A DNA stretch of 21,511 nucleotides from Bacillota bacterium. GTDB taxonomy: Bacteria > Bacillota > Clostridia > Christensenellales > Borkfalkiaceae. Within the stretch, counting starts at the first letter, position 1; every line of letters begins with the position of its first letter. The DNA lies in NCBI GenBank assembly GCA_003343805.1, contig QAKM01000038.1, positions 1 through 21,511 of the forward strand, written 5' to 3'. The notes beneath the pieces were generated by a model, which was not told the DNA's origin, searched no databases, and saw only the letters and a program-made list of their open reading frames with translations. Both the position numbers and the translations under genes were made by a program. Positions 7,604 to 14,809 of the stretch are shown in pieces.

Positions 7604-10600
7604 GCCTGGAACTGACTTCCGAACAGAAGGCCGCCATCGGGGCGCGGGGGAAGGTCATCGTGTCCGCTTCGGCGGGCAGCGGCAAGACCTTCGTCATGAT
7701 CCGCCGTCTCGTCTCCCTCATCGTCGGCGGGGTGAACGTGCGCGATGTGCTCGCCGTCACCTACACCAACAAGGCCGCGGCACAGATGCGCGAAAAGCTG
7801 CGCTCCGCCCTCGTCAAGGCGGTGGGGGAGAGCCGCGATCCCGCCGAACGCGCCCGCCTCAAGGAACAGCTCGCCGCCCTGCCCCTGGCCGACATCTGCA
7901 CGATGCACGTCTTTTGCGCGCGCCTCATCCGCACCTATTTCTATCTGGATGACGTCGATCCCGCCTTCCGCATCGTGGGGACCGACGACGCGGAGTGCAA
8001 AACGATCGCCGCCCGCGCCCTCGACGAGACGCTCGACGAGGCCTATCGGCAAGGCAGCGAGGAGTTCAAGCTGCTCCTTTCCTATTATTATCGCAAGAAG
8101 AGCGATCTTCTCCTGCGCAGCACCATCCGTGCGATGGATGCGAAGGTGTGTTCGGTGGGCGATCCCGAACAGCGCCTTGCCGAGGCGGGCAACGTCCCCT
8201 TCGAGCAGATCGCTTCGGCGATCCTGCAGGGATACCGCAGAAAGATCGCCTCGCTCTATGCCGGGCTTGAGGAGCTCGCCCCCTCGTTTGAGGGAAACAA
8301 ACCGGGCGAAAGGCTGTGCTCCGTGCTCGCGCAGGAGATGAGGCCCTTCCTCACCGAGGAACGCTTCGGGGAGGCCGTCCGCCTCGCACAGGAGGTGGGG
8401 AAGATCCCGTCCGCTCCGCCCAAGACCAAGGCGACGGGGGAAGAGCTCGCGCGCATCCTCCGCCTGAGCGCAATCTCGGCCTCCTTCAAGGAGGTCGTAA
8501 AGGCGCTGAGCGGCATCGATCCGGAGGCAGAGCGCATCCGTCATGAAGAGGCATCCGCGCGCACCCGTGCGCTTGCCGCGCTCGTCCTCGACTATCGCGA
8601 ACGCTTCCGTCGTCTCAAGCGCGAGGCGGGCTTCCTCGACTACGACGACCTCGAGCAGGGCGCCCTCCGCGTGCTGCGCGACGAGGCGGTGCGCGAGGCG
8701 GTGCGCCGCCGCTACCGCTATGTGTTCGTGGATGAGTATCAGGATGTCAACCTCGTGCAGGAGGAGCTCCTCGGTCTCGTGGGCGGGGAGGAGGTGTTCC
8801 TCGTGGGCGATGCCAAGCAGGCCATCTACGCCTTCCGCGGCAGCCGCTCCCGGTATTTCCTCCAAAAGACGCGCTCCTTCCCCGTCTCGCTGCGCCTGAG
8901 TGAGAGCTTCCGTTCGGCGCCTGCCGTCATCGAAGCGGTCAACGAGGTGTTCTCCCAAGCGATGACCGAGGAGACGTGCGGGCTAGACTACGCCGCCGAG
9001 GCCGTGATGCAGGGCGGCAGGCGGTACGGGGAACATCGGGGAGAGGTGCGCTGCATCCTCCTGCCCGAACGCGAGAAGGGGGAGGCGGAGGAGCGCGGCG
9101 TGTATTCCGTGCTCGCCGCCCTCCGGGACGAGGAGCAGGATCCCCTCGCCGAGAGCATTACGGCGCTTGTGCAGCGGGAACTCGGCCGCCCGTGGTTCGA
9201 TGCCGACGAACAGCGCGAACGCCCCGTCACTTACGGCGACATCGCCATCCTCACGCGCACCCGTTCGGGCGCGGCGGAGCGCATCGTGCGGGGCCTGAGC
9301 GAAGTGGGCATCCCCGTCACCGCCACGGCAGAGGTCAACGTGTGCGACTTCTGGGAGGCCAAGCTCGTCCTCGGCTGGCTGTCCTATCTCGACAATGCCG
9401 AGCAGGACATCCCGATGGCGGGGGCGATGCTCTCCTTTCTGGGCGGCTTTACGGAGCGCGATCTTGCCGCCGTGCGCAGCCGCTTTGCGTTGGCGACCTC
9501 CTTTCGCGCCGCCTGCCGCTCGTATGCGGAAAAGCTGCGCGACGAACTTGCCCTGCGCCTGAAGGCATTCTTCGAACTTTCCGCCCGCTACCGCCTTCTC
9601 GCTCGGGTGCGCACCGCGCGCGAGATGATCGGCCTGCTGCTCGCGGATGGTCTGGAGGCGGAGATCCTCTCCAAGGAGGAGGGAGAGCTGCGCCTTCGCC
9701 GCGTGCTGCACCTTGCCGAGTCGGCTTCGGGCTCGGTGAACGCCTTCCTGCTCGCCCTCAAGGCGGGGGAAAACCAGGTGAAGTTCTGCGAGGGCGGCGG
9801 CGAAAACGCCGTCAAGGTGCTCACCATGCACGCCTCGAAGGGGCTGGAGTATCCCGTCGTCATCCTTGTGGACATGAACTACAACTTCCGCGCCGTGAAG
9901 CCGCAGGACGAGCTGTTCTATTCGGACGACTTTTCCTTTGCCGCCAAGGGGCTGGACCGCGAGACGCGCACCTGCGTCGGAACGCTCCACCGCACGCTCA
10001 TCACGCAGGAGGCGGCGGAGGAGGAGCGCAAGAGCGAGCTCAACCTCCTGTACGTCGCCATGACGCGCGCCAAGGAACGGCTGTATCTTGTCTTTCAGAA
10101 GCGGCCGGAGGAAAAGGCGCCCGACAAGGTCAGGAGCTTTGCGGACTTCATCCCCGCCCCCTTCTTTGAGGAGCATGCCGCGCCGCTTCCTCAGGGGGCG
10201 TCCGGACGGGAGGAGCCGCCCCTTCTGCCCGCTGCCGAGGAGGAGGGCGAACTTGCCGCCGTCTACGGGCTGTCCGATCCCCATGCGGAGAGTGCGGAAC
10301 TGCCCGTCAAGAGTACGGCGAGCGAGCTCGTGCAGCGCCTTGGCGGGATCGCGGAGGAGACGTCCTTTTCGGGCGGACGCGGGCATTCCGCCGAGGAGGG
10401 AACGGCCTATCATGCGTTTTTGCAGTACGCGGATCTCGGCGGAGAGGCGGAGGCGGAACTTGCCCGTATGAGGCGGGAGGGGCTGCTGAGCGAGGAGCAG
10501 TTCGCCCTTCTCGATGCGGACAGGCTGAACGCGATCCTCTCGCTGCCCGTTCTCCGCGGGCTCAGGGGCAAGCGGGTGCTGCGCGAACAGACCTTCCTTA

Positions 10601-10875
10601 TACAGCTCACCGCAAGGGAGGCAGGGCTCGCCGATACGGACGATCGCATCGTCTTTCAGGGTGCTGTGGACCTGCTCGCCGAGACGGAGGAGGGCTGGCT
10701 GCTCGTTGACTACAAGCTCTCCTCGCATCCGGACGAACAGCTCCGCCGCGACTATGCCCCGCAGATCGCCCTCTACAAGAAGGCGGTGGCGGCCGCCATG
10801 CACGTCTCGGAGCACACCGTGCGCGCCTGCATCCTCAACATAGCGCTCGGCCGCGAGGTCGATATGGACAAATAA
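7600..10875 (+). CDS. addA: AddA subunit of the AddAB helicase-nuclease
   Basis: 1091 aa, UvrD/Rep-type (SF1A) ATP-driven 3'-5' DNA motor with a C-terminal nuclease domain. Motifs in order: Walker A SAGSGKT (K29), Ia VTYTNKAAAQM, II VDEYQD (D378-E379), III GDAKQAIYAFRGS (from 403), IV LSESFRS, V TMHASKGLEYP (742-751), VI YVAMTRAKER (818-827). The nuclease domain has H938 (GTAYHAF), D1024 (GAVDLL) and D1037-K1039 (VDYK), so both activities look intact. The length is somewhat below Bacillus AddA (1232 aa). It starts within the last codons of addB (ATGA overlap). Downstream, a short CGCCG/CGGCG hairpin without a T-run (10876-10890) precedes the next gene, so read-through is likely. Confidence 0.95.
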   Translation: MSLELTSEQKAAIGARGKVIVSASAGSGKTFVMIRRLVSLIVGGVNVRDVLAVTYTNKAAAQMREKLRSALVKAVGESRDPAERARLKEQLAALPLADICTMHVFCARLIRTYFYLDDVDPAFRIVGTDDAECKTIAARALDETLDEAYRQGSEEFKLLLSYYYRKKSDLLLRSTIRAMDAKVCSVGDPEQRLAEAGNVPFEQIASAILQGYRRKIASLYAGLEELAPSFEGNKPGERLCSVLAQEMRPFLTEERFGEAVRLAQEVGKIPSAPPKTKATGEELARILRLSAISASFKEVVKALSGIDPEAERIRHEEASARTRALAALVLDYRERFRRLKREAGFLDYDDLEQGALRVLRDEAVREAVRRRYRYVFVDEYQDVNLVQEELLGLVGGEEVFLVGDAKQAIYAFRGSRSRYFLQKTRSFPVSLRLSESFRSAPAVIEAVNEVFSQAMTEETCGLDYAAEAVMQGGRRYGEHRGEVRCILLPEREKGEAEERGVYSVLAALRDEEQDPLAESITALVQRELGRPWFDADEQRERPVTYGDIAILTRTRSGAAERIVRGLSEVGIPVTATAEVNVCDFWEAKLVLGWLSYLDNAEQDIPMAGAMLSFLGGFTERDLAAVRSRFALATSFRAACRSYAEKLRDELALRLKAFFELSARYRLLARVRTAREMIGLLLADGLEAEILSKEEGELRLRRVLHLAESASGSVNAFLLALKAGENQVKFCEGGGENAVKVLTMHASKGLEYPVVILVDMNYNFRAVKPQDELFYSDDFSFAAKGLDRETRTCVGTLHRTLITQEAAEEERKSELNLLYVAMTRAKERLYLVFQKRPEEKAPDKVRSFADFIPAPFFEEHAAPLPQGASGREEPPLLPAAEEEGELAAVYGLSDPHAESAELPVKSTASELVQRLGGIAEETSFSGGRGHSAEEGTAYHAFLQYADLGGEAEAELARMRREGLLSEEQFALLDADRLNAILSLPVLRGLRGKRVLREQTFLIQLTAREAGLADTDDRIVFQGAVDLLAETEEGWLLVDYKLSSHPDEQLRRDYAPQIALYKKAVAAAMHVSEHTVRACILNIALGREVDMDK

Positions 10876-10945
10876 CGCCGTTTTTCGGCGATCATCGACG
10901 CATTCTTTCCCCCAAGACGGGGTATCATCGCAAAGGAGTATTATT

Positions 10946-11551
10946 ATGGTATCATCGATCATCATGCAGATCAGGGACTTTTTGCAGCTCGTGGCGCAGC
11001 TCCCCGGGTGGCTGCTCTATTTCGGAGTGCCGGCGCTGCTCGTCGTGACCGGGCTCATCCTCGCCGTCGTCCATGCCGACCGCGCCTATCCGCCCGTCGC
11101 GCTCTTTTTAGGCGCCGTGGGTCTCTTCCTGTTTGCTTCCATTGCCGTAGAGCTCACGGATTACGCCGTCTGGGCGGCCGTCTATCTTGCGGTGGCGGCG
11201 CTCGTGCGGCTGCTCTTCCTCATCCCCTTCCCCAAGAAGAAGGAGAAGGACCGCGGGGACGACCTCTACGATGCCTTCTATGCCCCGCTCGAGGAGGAGC
11301 CCCTCACGGACGAGGATGCCATGCCGCCCGCCCTCAGCGCGGAGGAGGGGAGCCTGCAGCTCGCGCACGTCGATTCCCTCGTCGAGAAACTGCGCGGCGC
11401 CGAGCTCGATCCTGCCGACCGCCTCGAGCTGGATGCCGTCGTCCGTTCGCTCGATGTGTATCGCGGCAAGGACCTCACCGCGGGTCAGCAGCGTGCCCTC
11501 AACGACTGCCTCTCCGCCGTTTTGAAGCTCACGGCAAAGTACAGCCTGTAA
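10946..11551 (+). CDS. Small membrane protein of unknown function, third gene of the addBA operon
   Basis: 201 aa. Three hydrophobic segments (about 20-44, 49-71 and 74-96) end in a basic PKKKEKDR stop-transfer. An acidic linker (DDLYDAFYAPLEEEPLTDED) and a soluble helical tail of about 75 residues (LVEKLRGAELDPADRLELDAVV...) follow, probably cytosolic by the positive-inside rule. I do not recognise the family. AAGGAG seven bases ahead supports ATG 10946. It lies 70 bases after addA with no T-run terminator between and is followed by the operon terminator, so co-transcription with addBA is likely. A functional link to recombination is not shown. Confidence 0.75.
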   Translation: MVSSIIMQIRDFLQLVAQLPGWLLYFGVPALLVVTGLILAVVHADRAYPPVALFLGAVGLFLFASIAVELTDYAVWAAVYLAVAALVRLLFLIPFPKKKEKDRGDDLYDAFYAPLEEEPLTDEDAMPPALSAEEGSLQLAHVDSLVEKLRGAELDPADRLELDAVVRSLDVYRGKDLTAGQQRALNDCLSAVLKLTAKYSL

Positions 11552-11555
11552 ACGG

Positions 11556-11594
11556 GGGCGGGCTCTGCGGCATTCATTGCCGCAGAGCCCGCCC
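11556..11594. other. 16-bp perfect inverted repeat directly after the operon
   Basis: GGGCGGGCTCTGCGGC (11556-11571) pairs fully with 11579-11594 around loop ATTCATT. It starts four bases after the stop codon and is followed six bases later by the terminator hairpin. There is no T-run of its own; it probably protects the mRNA end or helps stop polymerase. Confidence 0.7.
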
Positions 11595-11600
11595 GTACGC

Positions 11601-11639
11601 CCGCCCGCCGCGCTTTCTGCGCGGCGGGCGGCTTTTTTT
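11601..11639 (+). terminator. Intrinsic terminator of the addBA operon
   Basis: A 13-bp GC-only stem (11601-11613 with 11619-11631), loop TTTCT, then C and seven T (11633-11639). Confidence 0.93.
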
Positions 11640-11702
11640 GTCTTATTCCGCATAAAATTTCGCCGTTTGACCGAAAATAAGCGGTGTAACGGAGGAAATC
11701 AG

Positions 11703-12293
11703 ATGGACTTTACCCAAACTCAGACGTATTTCAACCTCGCCCGTTCCTTTGCGGGGGAGTGTCAGGCAGGGATGCGCTATCAGCTCATCGCAAGGGATGC
11801 GACGGCGGCAGGGCTCACGGCGCTTGCCGATGCGCTGCGCACCATCGCCAAGAACGAGACCAACCATGCGCGCGTATTTTTCGAGACGCTCGTAAAATAC
11901 GCGGGCAGCCGGGACGACATCCGCGTGGATGCGGGGTATCCCTTCCACACGGGGACGATCGCGGAGAGCCTTCTCTTTGCGGCCGAGGATGAAAAGAGCG
12001 AGCACGAGACCATCTATCCTTCCTTTGCGCGCATCGCGCGGGAGGAGGGGTACGACGACATTGCGCGGCGCTTCGAAGAGGTCGCCAAGGTGGAGAAAAA
12101 CCACGAGATCGTGTTCCGCTATCTGCACGGGGCCGTCCGTGACGGCTCGCTGTATGCGTGCGAACATCCCGTCATCTGGGTGTGCGGAGAGTGTGGCTAT
12201 ATGCACACCGCAAAGGAGGCGTGGAAGGTCTGCCCTCTGTGCGGGGCGAAGCAGGGGGAGGTCGATCTGCATCTTCCGTACAAGGGGGTCTGA
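11703..12293 (+). CDS. Rubrerythrin
   Basis: 196 aa non-heme di-iron peroxidase that detoxifies hydrogen peroxide in the cytosol of anaerobes. The four-helix ferritin-like domain shows iron ligands E19 (FAGEC), E52 and H55 (ETNHA), glutamates around 95-102, and E131/H134 (EKNHE). The C-terminal rubredoxin-like knuckle has C161, C164 (CGEC) and C177, C180 (CPLC), the usual rubrerythrin order. The start ATG 11703 has GGAGG seven bases upstream; a longer open frame exists upstream but crosses the terminator. I could not place a promoter in the 63 bases after the terminator; a PerR box is not visible. A hairpin and two tiny genes follow, likely on the same transcript. Confidence 0.93.
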   Translation: MDFTQTQTYFNLARSFAGECQAGMRYQLIARDATAAGLTALADALRTIAKNETNHARVFFETLVKYAGSRDDIRVDAGYPFHTGTIAESLLFAAEDEKSEHETIYPSFARIAREEGYDDIARRFEEVAKVEKNHEIVFRYLHGAVRDGSLYACEHPVIWVCGECGYMHTAKEAWKVCPLCGAKQGEVDLHLPYKGV

Positions 12294-12294
12294 G

Positions 12295-12324
12295 AGCGGC
12301 CTTCCGCCCCAACGGGCGGCCGCT
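12295..12324 (+). other. Intercistronic hairpin after rubrerythrin
   Basis: CCGCCC/GGGCGG stem with loop CAAC (12304-12319), extended by AGCGG/CCGCT with a 4-base bulge. There is no T-run, so it is more likely an mRNA-stability or attenuation element than a terminator. Downstream small genes could depend on read-through. Confidence 0.5.
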
Positions 12325-12356
12325 TCCTGCCCCATATTCATCAGGAGGAAACATCT

Positions 12357-12473
12357 ATGACGGAACGTAAGAACTGCGGCAAGAACTGCACCAAGAATGC
12401 TGCGAAGAATGCTGCCAAGAACGGCGGTGCCAAGGCAAAGAGCAATGCCAAGACGGAAAAGAACTGTGACTGA
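12357..12473 (+). CDS. Tiny Lys/Asn/Ala-rich protein with three cysteines
   Basis: 38 aa, built from degenerate K-N-x steps: MTERKNCGKNCTKNAAKNAA, then a Gly/Ala/Lys stretch ending KNCD. Very basic, no hydrophobic segment. The ribosome site AGGAGG at 12343-12348 with an 8-base gap is as good as that of any large gene here, which is the main argument that it is real. Its TGA overlaps the start of the next small frame by 8 bases. The cysteines at positions 7, 11 and 37 could bind metal or redox partners, but that is a guess; the composition could also reflect a nucleic-acid-binding or disordered peptide. I do not recognise the family. Confidence 0.6.
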   Translation: MTERKNCGKNCTKNAAKNAAKNGGAKAKSNAKTEKNCD

Positions 12474-12588
12474 AAATGGCCGCCTCGGCGGCGGTGCCGG
12501 GATGCGCTCCGAAGAGGACGTGCTCGGCTCCTACACGGGCGTGCCTGCGGAGGGCGGCGTCCCCGAACAGGACGCCGACGATCTTTAA
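12466..12588 (+). CDS. Tiny acidic protein ending in QDADDL, overlapping the preceding gene
   Basis: 40 aa if started at GTG 12466; an internal ATG (codon 13) gives 28 aa. The sequence is Gly-rich then acidic: RSEEDVLGSYTGVPAEGG, then VPEQDADDL at the end. The reading frame is clean and the peptide looks composed rather than random, but there is only a weak purine stretch before the GTG. With the 8-base overlap to the upstream basic peptide, translational coupling is likely. A basic and an acidic peptide made together could form a pair; this is inference. The family is not recognised. Confidence 0.5.
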   Translation: MTENGRLGGGAGMRSEEDVLGSYTGVPAEGGVPEQDADDL

Positions 12589-12611
12589 AAATTTTCAAAC
12601 AATCAAAAAAG

Positions 12612-12647
12612 ACCAAAAGAAGGGCGAGCTTTCGTCCTTCTTTTGGT
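12612..12647 (+). terminator. Terminator hairpin after the rubrerythrin cluster (better T-run on minus strand)
   Basis: A 16-bp stem with one G-T pair (12612-12627 with 12632-12647), loop GCTT. In plus reading only a weak T/G tract follows; in minus reading six T follow (12605-12610). It is probably bidirectional; no minus-strand gene ends here. Its last base is shared with the next promoter's -35 box. Confidence 0.6.
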
Positions 12648-12675
12648 TGTAAAACAAAGGCGGATATGCTATAAT
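12647..12675 (+). promoter_or_regulatory. Promoter of the HtrA-like protease gene
   Basis: TTGTAA (12647-12652), a 17-base spacer ending TGC, then TATAAT (12670-12675), an extended -10. The leader is about 135 bases with no clear hairpin. Confidence 0.8.
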
Positions 12676-12818
12676 GGCAGGGCGTTGCGGAAGGCAGCGC
12701 ATTTCCATGCAGTTTTCATCGTTTGTTAAACTGTCTTTCAGAAAAATCTTGTAAGATACAGCATAGGATACTGCAAAATTCAGAAAAACACGGCCGCACA
12801 AGGCGGCAGGAGGACATC

Positions 12819-14237
12819 ATGAAAAAGACAACGGCGGCCATTCTGTCCGTTTTGACGGCGGGAGCGCTCATGTTCTCGCTTGCGGGGTGCACGTTTTTTG
12901 CGCCCACGCCCGACCCCGACGACAACACGGGGGACGACGATCCCATCGTCACGCCCGAACCCGACGATCCCACTCCGGGGCCCGACGATCCCAACGTGTC
13001 CGACGACATCGGCGACAATTCCTGGGCAGATTGGGAGGACGTCTTTACGGGCGGCAGCACGGAGGCATACCGCCTCTATCAGGAGGCCAAGGCGGACGGC
13101 TTCGAGGGGAGTTTCGTCGACTTTCTGAAGGAGGTCGGCTACAACGCCACCGTCGATTCTTCCTACGCCGTGGGGACGGCGGTGCAGTCGGTCGTTGCCA
13201 TCAGCTGCGTGTTCGATGAGTACCTCACCTCTCCTCCCCTCCCCGATGCCGAGCCCGAGGAGATGACCTATTCGGGTGCGGGCGTCATCTACAGCATGGA
13301 CAAGGAGGCGGGCGATGCCTACATCGTCACCAACTACCACGTCGTGTACGAGGCGGGTTCGGTGGGCGATGAGACCGTTCCGCACATCTCGGACGACATC
13401 CGCGTCTATCTCTATGGCCAGACCTATCTCGATCAGTATATCCAGGCAGAGTATGTGGGCGGCGCGATGGACTACGACATCGCCGTCATCCGCATCGAGG
13501 GCAGCGAACGCCTCAAAAACAGTGCGGCGCGCGTCTGTGAGATAGGCGATTCCGACCAGATCTCCGTGGGCGAAACGGTGTATGCGATCGGCAATCCGGA
13601 CAACCAGGGCGTCTCCGTAACGCGCGGCGTCGTTTCGGTGGGGTATGAATATATCGACATCCTCGCGGCGGACAACGAGCGCACGCTCAACCTGCTCGAG
13701 ATCCGCGTGGATGCCGCCATCAACCACGGCAATTCGGGCGGCGGTCTCTTCAACATCGACGGTTCCCTCCTCGGCATCGTCAATGCCCGTTCCGAGGCGT
13801 CGGGCATCCGCGATTTCGGCTATGCCATCCCCGTCAATCTTGCCGTCAGCGTGGCGCAGAATATCCTCGACAACGCCAGATCCAACACCAGCAAGGGCGC
13901 CTACCGTGCGACGCTGGGCGTGACGGTGCAGGTGGATGCCCGCACGAGCATCTACGACGAGGATACGGGCAGCTCGTACGTCGTCGAGAAGATCTCCGTG
14001 CAGGAAGTTACGGAGGGAACGCCCGCCGAAGGACAACTCGAGGTAGGGGATATCATCACGGGCATCCGCATCGAGAACGGCATGGAAAAGACGGTCACGC
14101 ATTTGCATACGGTGACGACGTTCATGTTCAACGTGCGCAAGGGGGATACGGTCGTCATCACGTATGAGCGGGAGGGCGTCGAGGCAGAGGCGCGCATCAC
14201 CTACGACAAGGACGAGATGTTCACGCTGTTTGCATAA
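12819..14237 (+). CDS. Membrane-anchored HtrA/DegP-like serine protease with PDZ domain (lipoprotein)
   Basis: 472 aa, outside the membrane. Signal peptide and lipobox LAGC (C24); an Asp/Pro-rich spacer of about 35 residues (DPDDNTGDDD...) lifts the enzyme from the membrane. Residues about 75-100 (STEAYRLYQEAKADGFEGSF) resemble the short AY...A...GF.G motif found before such proteases in gut Bacillota. The trypsin-like domain has a complete triad: H174 (TNYHVV), D220 (DYDIAV), S306 (GNSGGG). The usual TNxHV Asn is Tyr and the Pro of GNSGGP is Gly. A single PDZ domain (about 385-465) follows, with GTPAEGQLEVGDII. Role inferred: quality control or regulated cleavage of surface proteins. The start is ATG 12819 with AGGAGG five bases upstream. 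Family is firm; substrate unknown. Confidence 0.9.
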   Translation: MKKTTAAILSVLTAGALMFSLAGCTFFAPTPDPDDNTGDDDPIVTPEPDDPTPGPDDPNVSDDIGDNSWADWEDVFTGGSTEAYRLYQEAKADGFEGSFVDFLKEVGYNATVDSSYAVGTAVQSVVAISCVFDEYLTSPPLPDAEPEEMTYSGAGVIYSMDKEAGDAYIVTNYHVVYEAGSVGDETVPHISDDIRVYLYGQTYLDQYIQAEYVGGAMDYDIAVIRIEGSERLKNSAARVCEIGDSDQISVGETVYAIGNPDNQGVSVTRGVVSVGYEYIDILAADNERTLNLLEIRVDAAINHGNSGGGLFNIDGSLLGIVNARSEASGIRDFGYAIPVNLAVSVAQNILDNARSNTSKGAYRATLGVTVQVDARTSIYDEDTGSSYVVEKISVQEVTEGTPAEGQLEVGDIITGIRIENGMEKTVTHLHTVTTFMFNVRKGDTVVITYEREGVEAEARITYDKDEMFTLFA

Positions 14238-14242
14238 AAAAA

Positions 14243-14283
14243 GCCGCCGGGAACGGGGCGGAAGAGAGGGCGGCATCTTGTTT
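14243..14283 (+). terminator. Weak candidate terminator of the protease gene
   Basis: CCGCC (14244-14248) can pair with GGCGG (14257-14261) or with the later GGCGG at 14270-14274, followed by a loose T-rich tract (ATCTTGTTTG). Neither form is strong. Confidence 0.3.
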
Positions 14284-14361
14284 GATGCGGCCATCGGGAA
14301 AACAGGCGGCTCGAAGCTGCTGGAATCGGATAAGCGGCGCGATGCTGCCGTAACAGACAGA

Positions 14362-14397
14362 GCGGCGCGGCGGGAGCTTTTGCTCCCGCCGCGCCGC
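14362..14397. other. 16-bp perfect hairpin with TTTT loop
   Basis: Left arm 14362-14377 (GCGGCGCGGCGGGAGC) pairs fully with 14382-14397. Neither strand has a following T-run. It lies between the protease gene and the repeat block and could block convergent transcription from the plus gene and the minus cysteine-desulfidase gene. The rest of 14284-14361 shows nothing I can name. Confidence 0.65.
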
Positions 14398-14406
14398 ATT
14401 CATATT

Positions 14407-14442
14407 GTGAAAAAAGTTGCGTCAGAAAAAGATTTTCGCGAA
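14407..14442 (+). repeat. Decayed copy of the GA-loop hairpin (left edge of repeat block)
   Basis: AAAAAGATTTTCGCGAA at 14426-14442 is identical over 17 bases to the right half of the hairpin at 14790-14806. The left half (TGTGAAAA, then a shortened inner arm) still pairs partly through G-T wobbles. It suggests the block was once a longer array. Confidence 0.5.
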
Positions 14443-14460
14443 ATTCTATTTAAAACAACT

Positions 14461-14618
14461 CTGCAAGCAAGGTTTCCTTGCGCAGCAGGACACAATTTGT
14501 GCATATCTGCACTTATTGTTCAATAAAGACAAAAAAGTGCGTGGGCGATTGCGCCTGTTAAAATCAGAAACGTCTACTCCTCGCCGCGAAGATTTCCCGA
14601 AGGAAAGATTTGCGGCGA
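14461..14618 (+). repeat. Repeat unit A: multi-hairpin non-coding element
   Basis: In order: hairpin GCAAGG/CCTTGC (14467-14481); a conserved segment containing GCGCAGC and CAATTTG; hairpin GTGCA/TGCAC (14499-14512) with loop TATC; TTATTG/CAATAA (14513-14526); an A-run; the conserved segment GTGCGTGGGCGAT (14537-14549); then the GA-loop hairpin. That hairpin has outer arms 14581-14590 and 14609-14618, a GA/GA internal loop (14591-14592 with 14607-14608), inner arms 14593-14597 and 14602-14606, and loop CGAA. Unit B repeats this order about 181-184 bases later with different stem bases. The GA/GA mismatches fold well only in a plus-strand RNA; on the minus strand they become TC/TC. An open minus-strand frame crosses both units (14446-14790), but coding is not supported. 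Confidence 0.7.
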
Positions 14619-14638
14619 AACAGCCTCCCAAAATACTT

Positions 14639-14804
14639 CCGCGAGCAAAACCACGCTTTTGCGCAGCGGGACCCAATTTGCCTCTTACCAGAGGCTTATT
14701 ACTCAATAGGAACAAAAAAAGTGCGTGGGCGATAAAGCAAATTAAAATCATATCCGCTCGTTCCTCGCGGAAAGATTTTTGCGATAGCAAAAAGATTTTC
14801 GCGA
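14639..14804 (+). repeat. Repeat unit B: multi-hairpin non-coding element
   Basis: Same order as unit A: hairpin GCAAAA/TTTTGC (14645-14662); conserved GCGCAGC...CAATTTG; hairpin GCCTCT/AGAGGC (14680-14695) with loop TACC; TCAATA; an A-run; GTGCGTGGGCGAT (14721-14733); then the GA-loop hairpin. Its outer arms are 14766-14773 and 14796-14803, GA/GA at 14774-14775 and 14794-14795, inner arms 14776-14782 and 14787-14793, loop GATA. It ends six bases from the stop codon of the minus-strand desulfidase gene, so it also forms that gene's 3' untranslated region. No classical T-run terminator for that gene is visible. Confidence 0.7.
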
Positions 14805-14809
14805 AACTC

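Noticed and set aside
8983..10965. 660-codon frame opposite addA
   Set aside because: Same reason: antisense to a gene with all helicase motifs intact, low-complexity Arg/Leu/Gly-rich product.
14446..14790. 114-codon minus-strand frame across the repeat units
   Set aside because: No ribosome site; the product repeats loosely only because the DNA repeats, and the changes between the units preserve RNA stems rather than amino acids.
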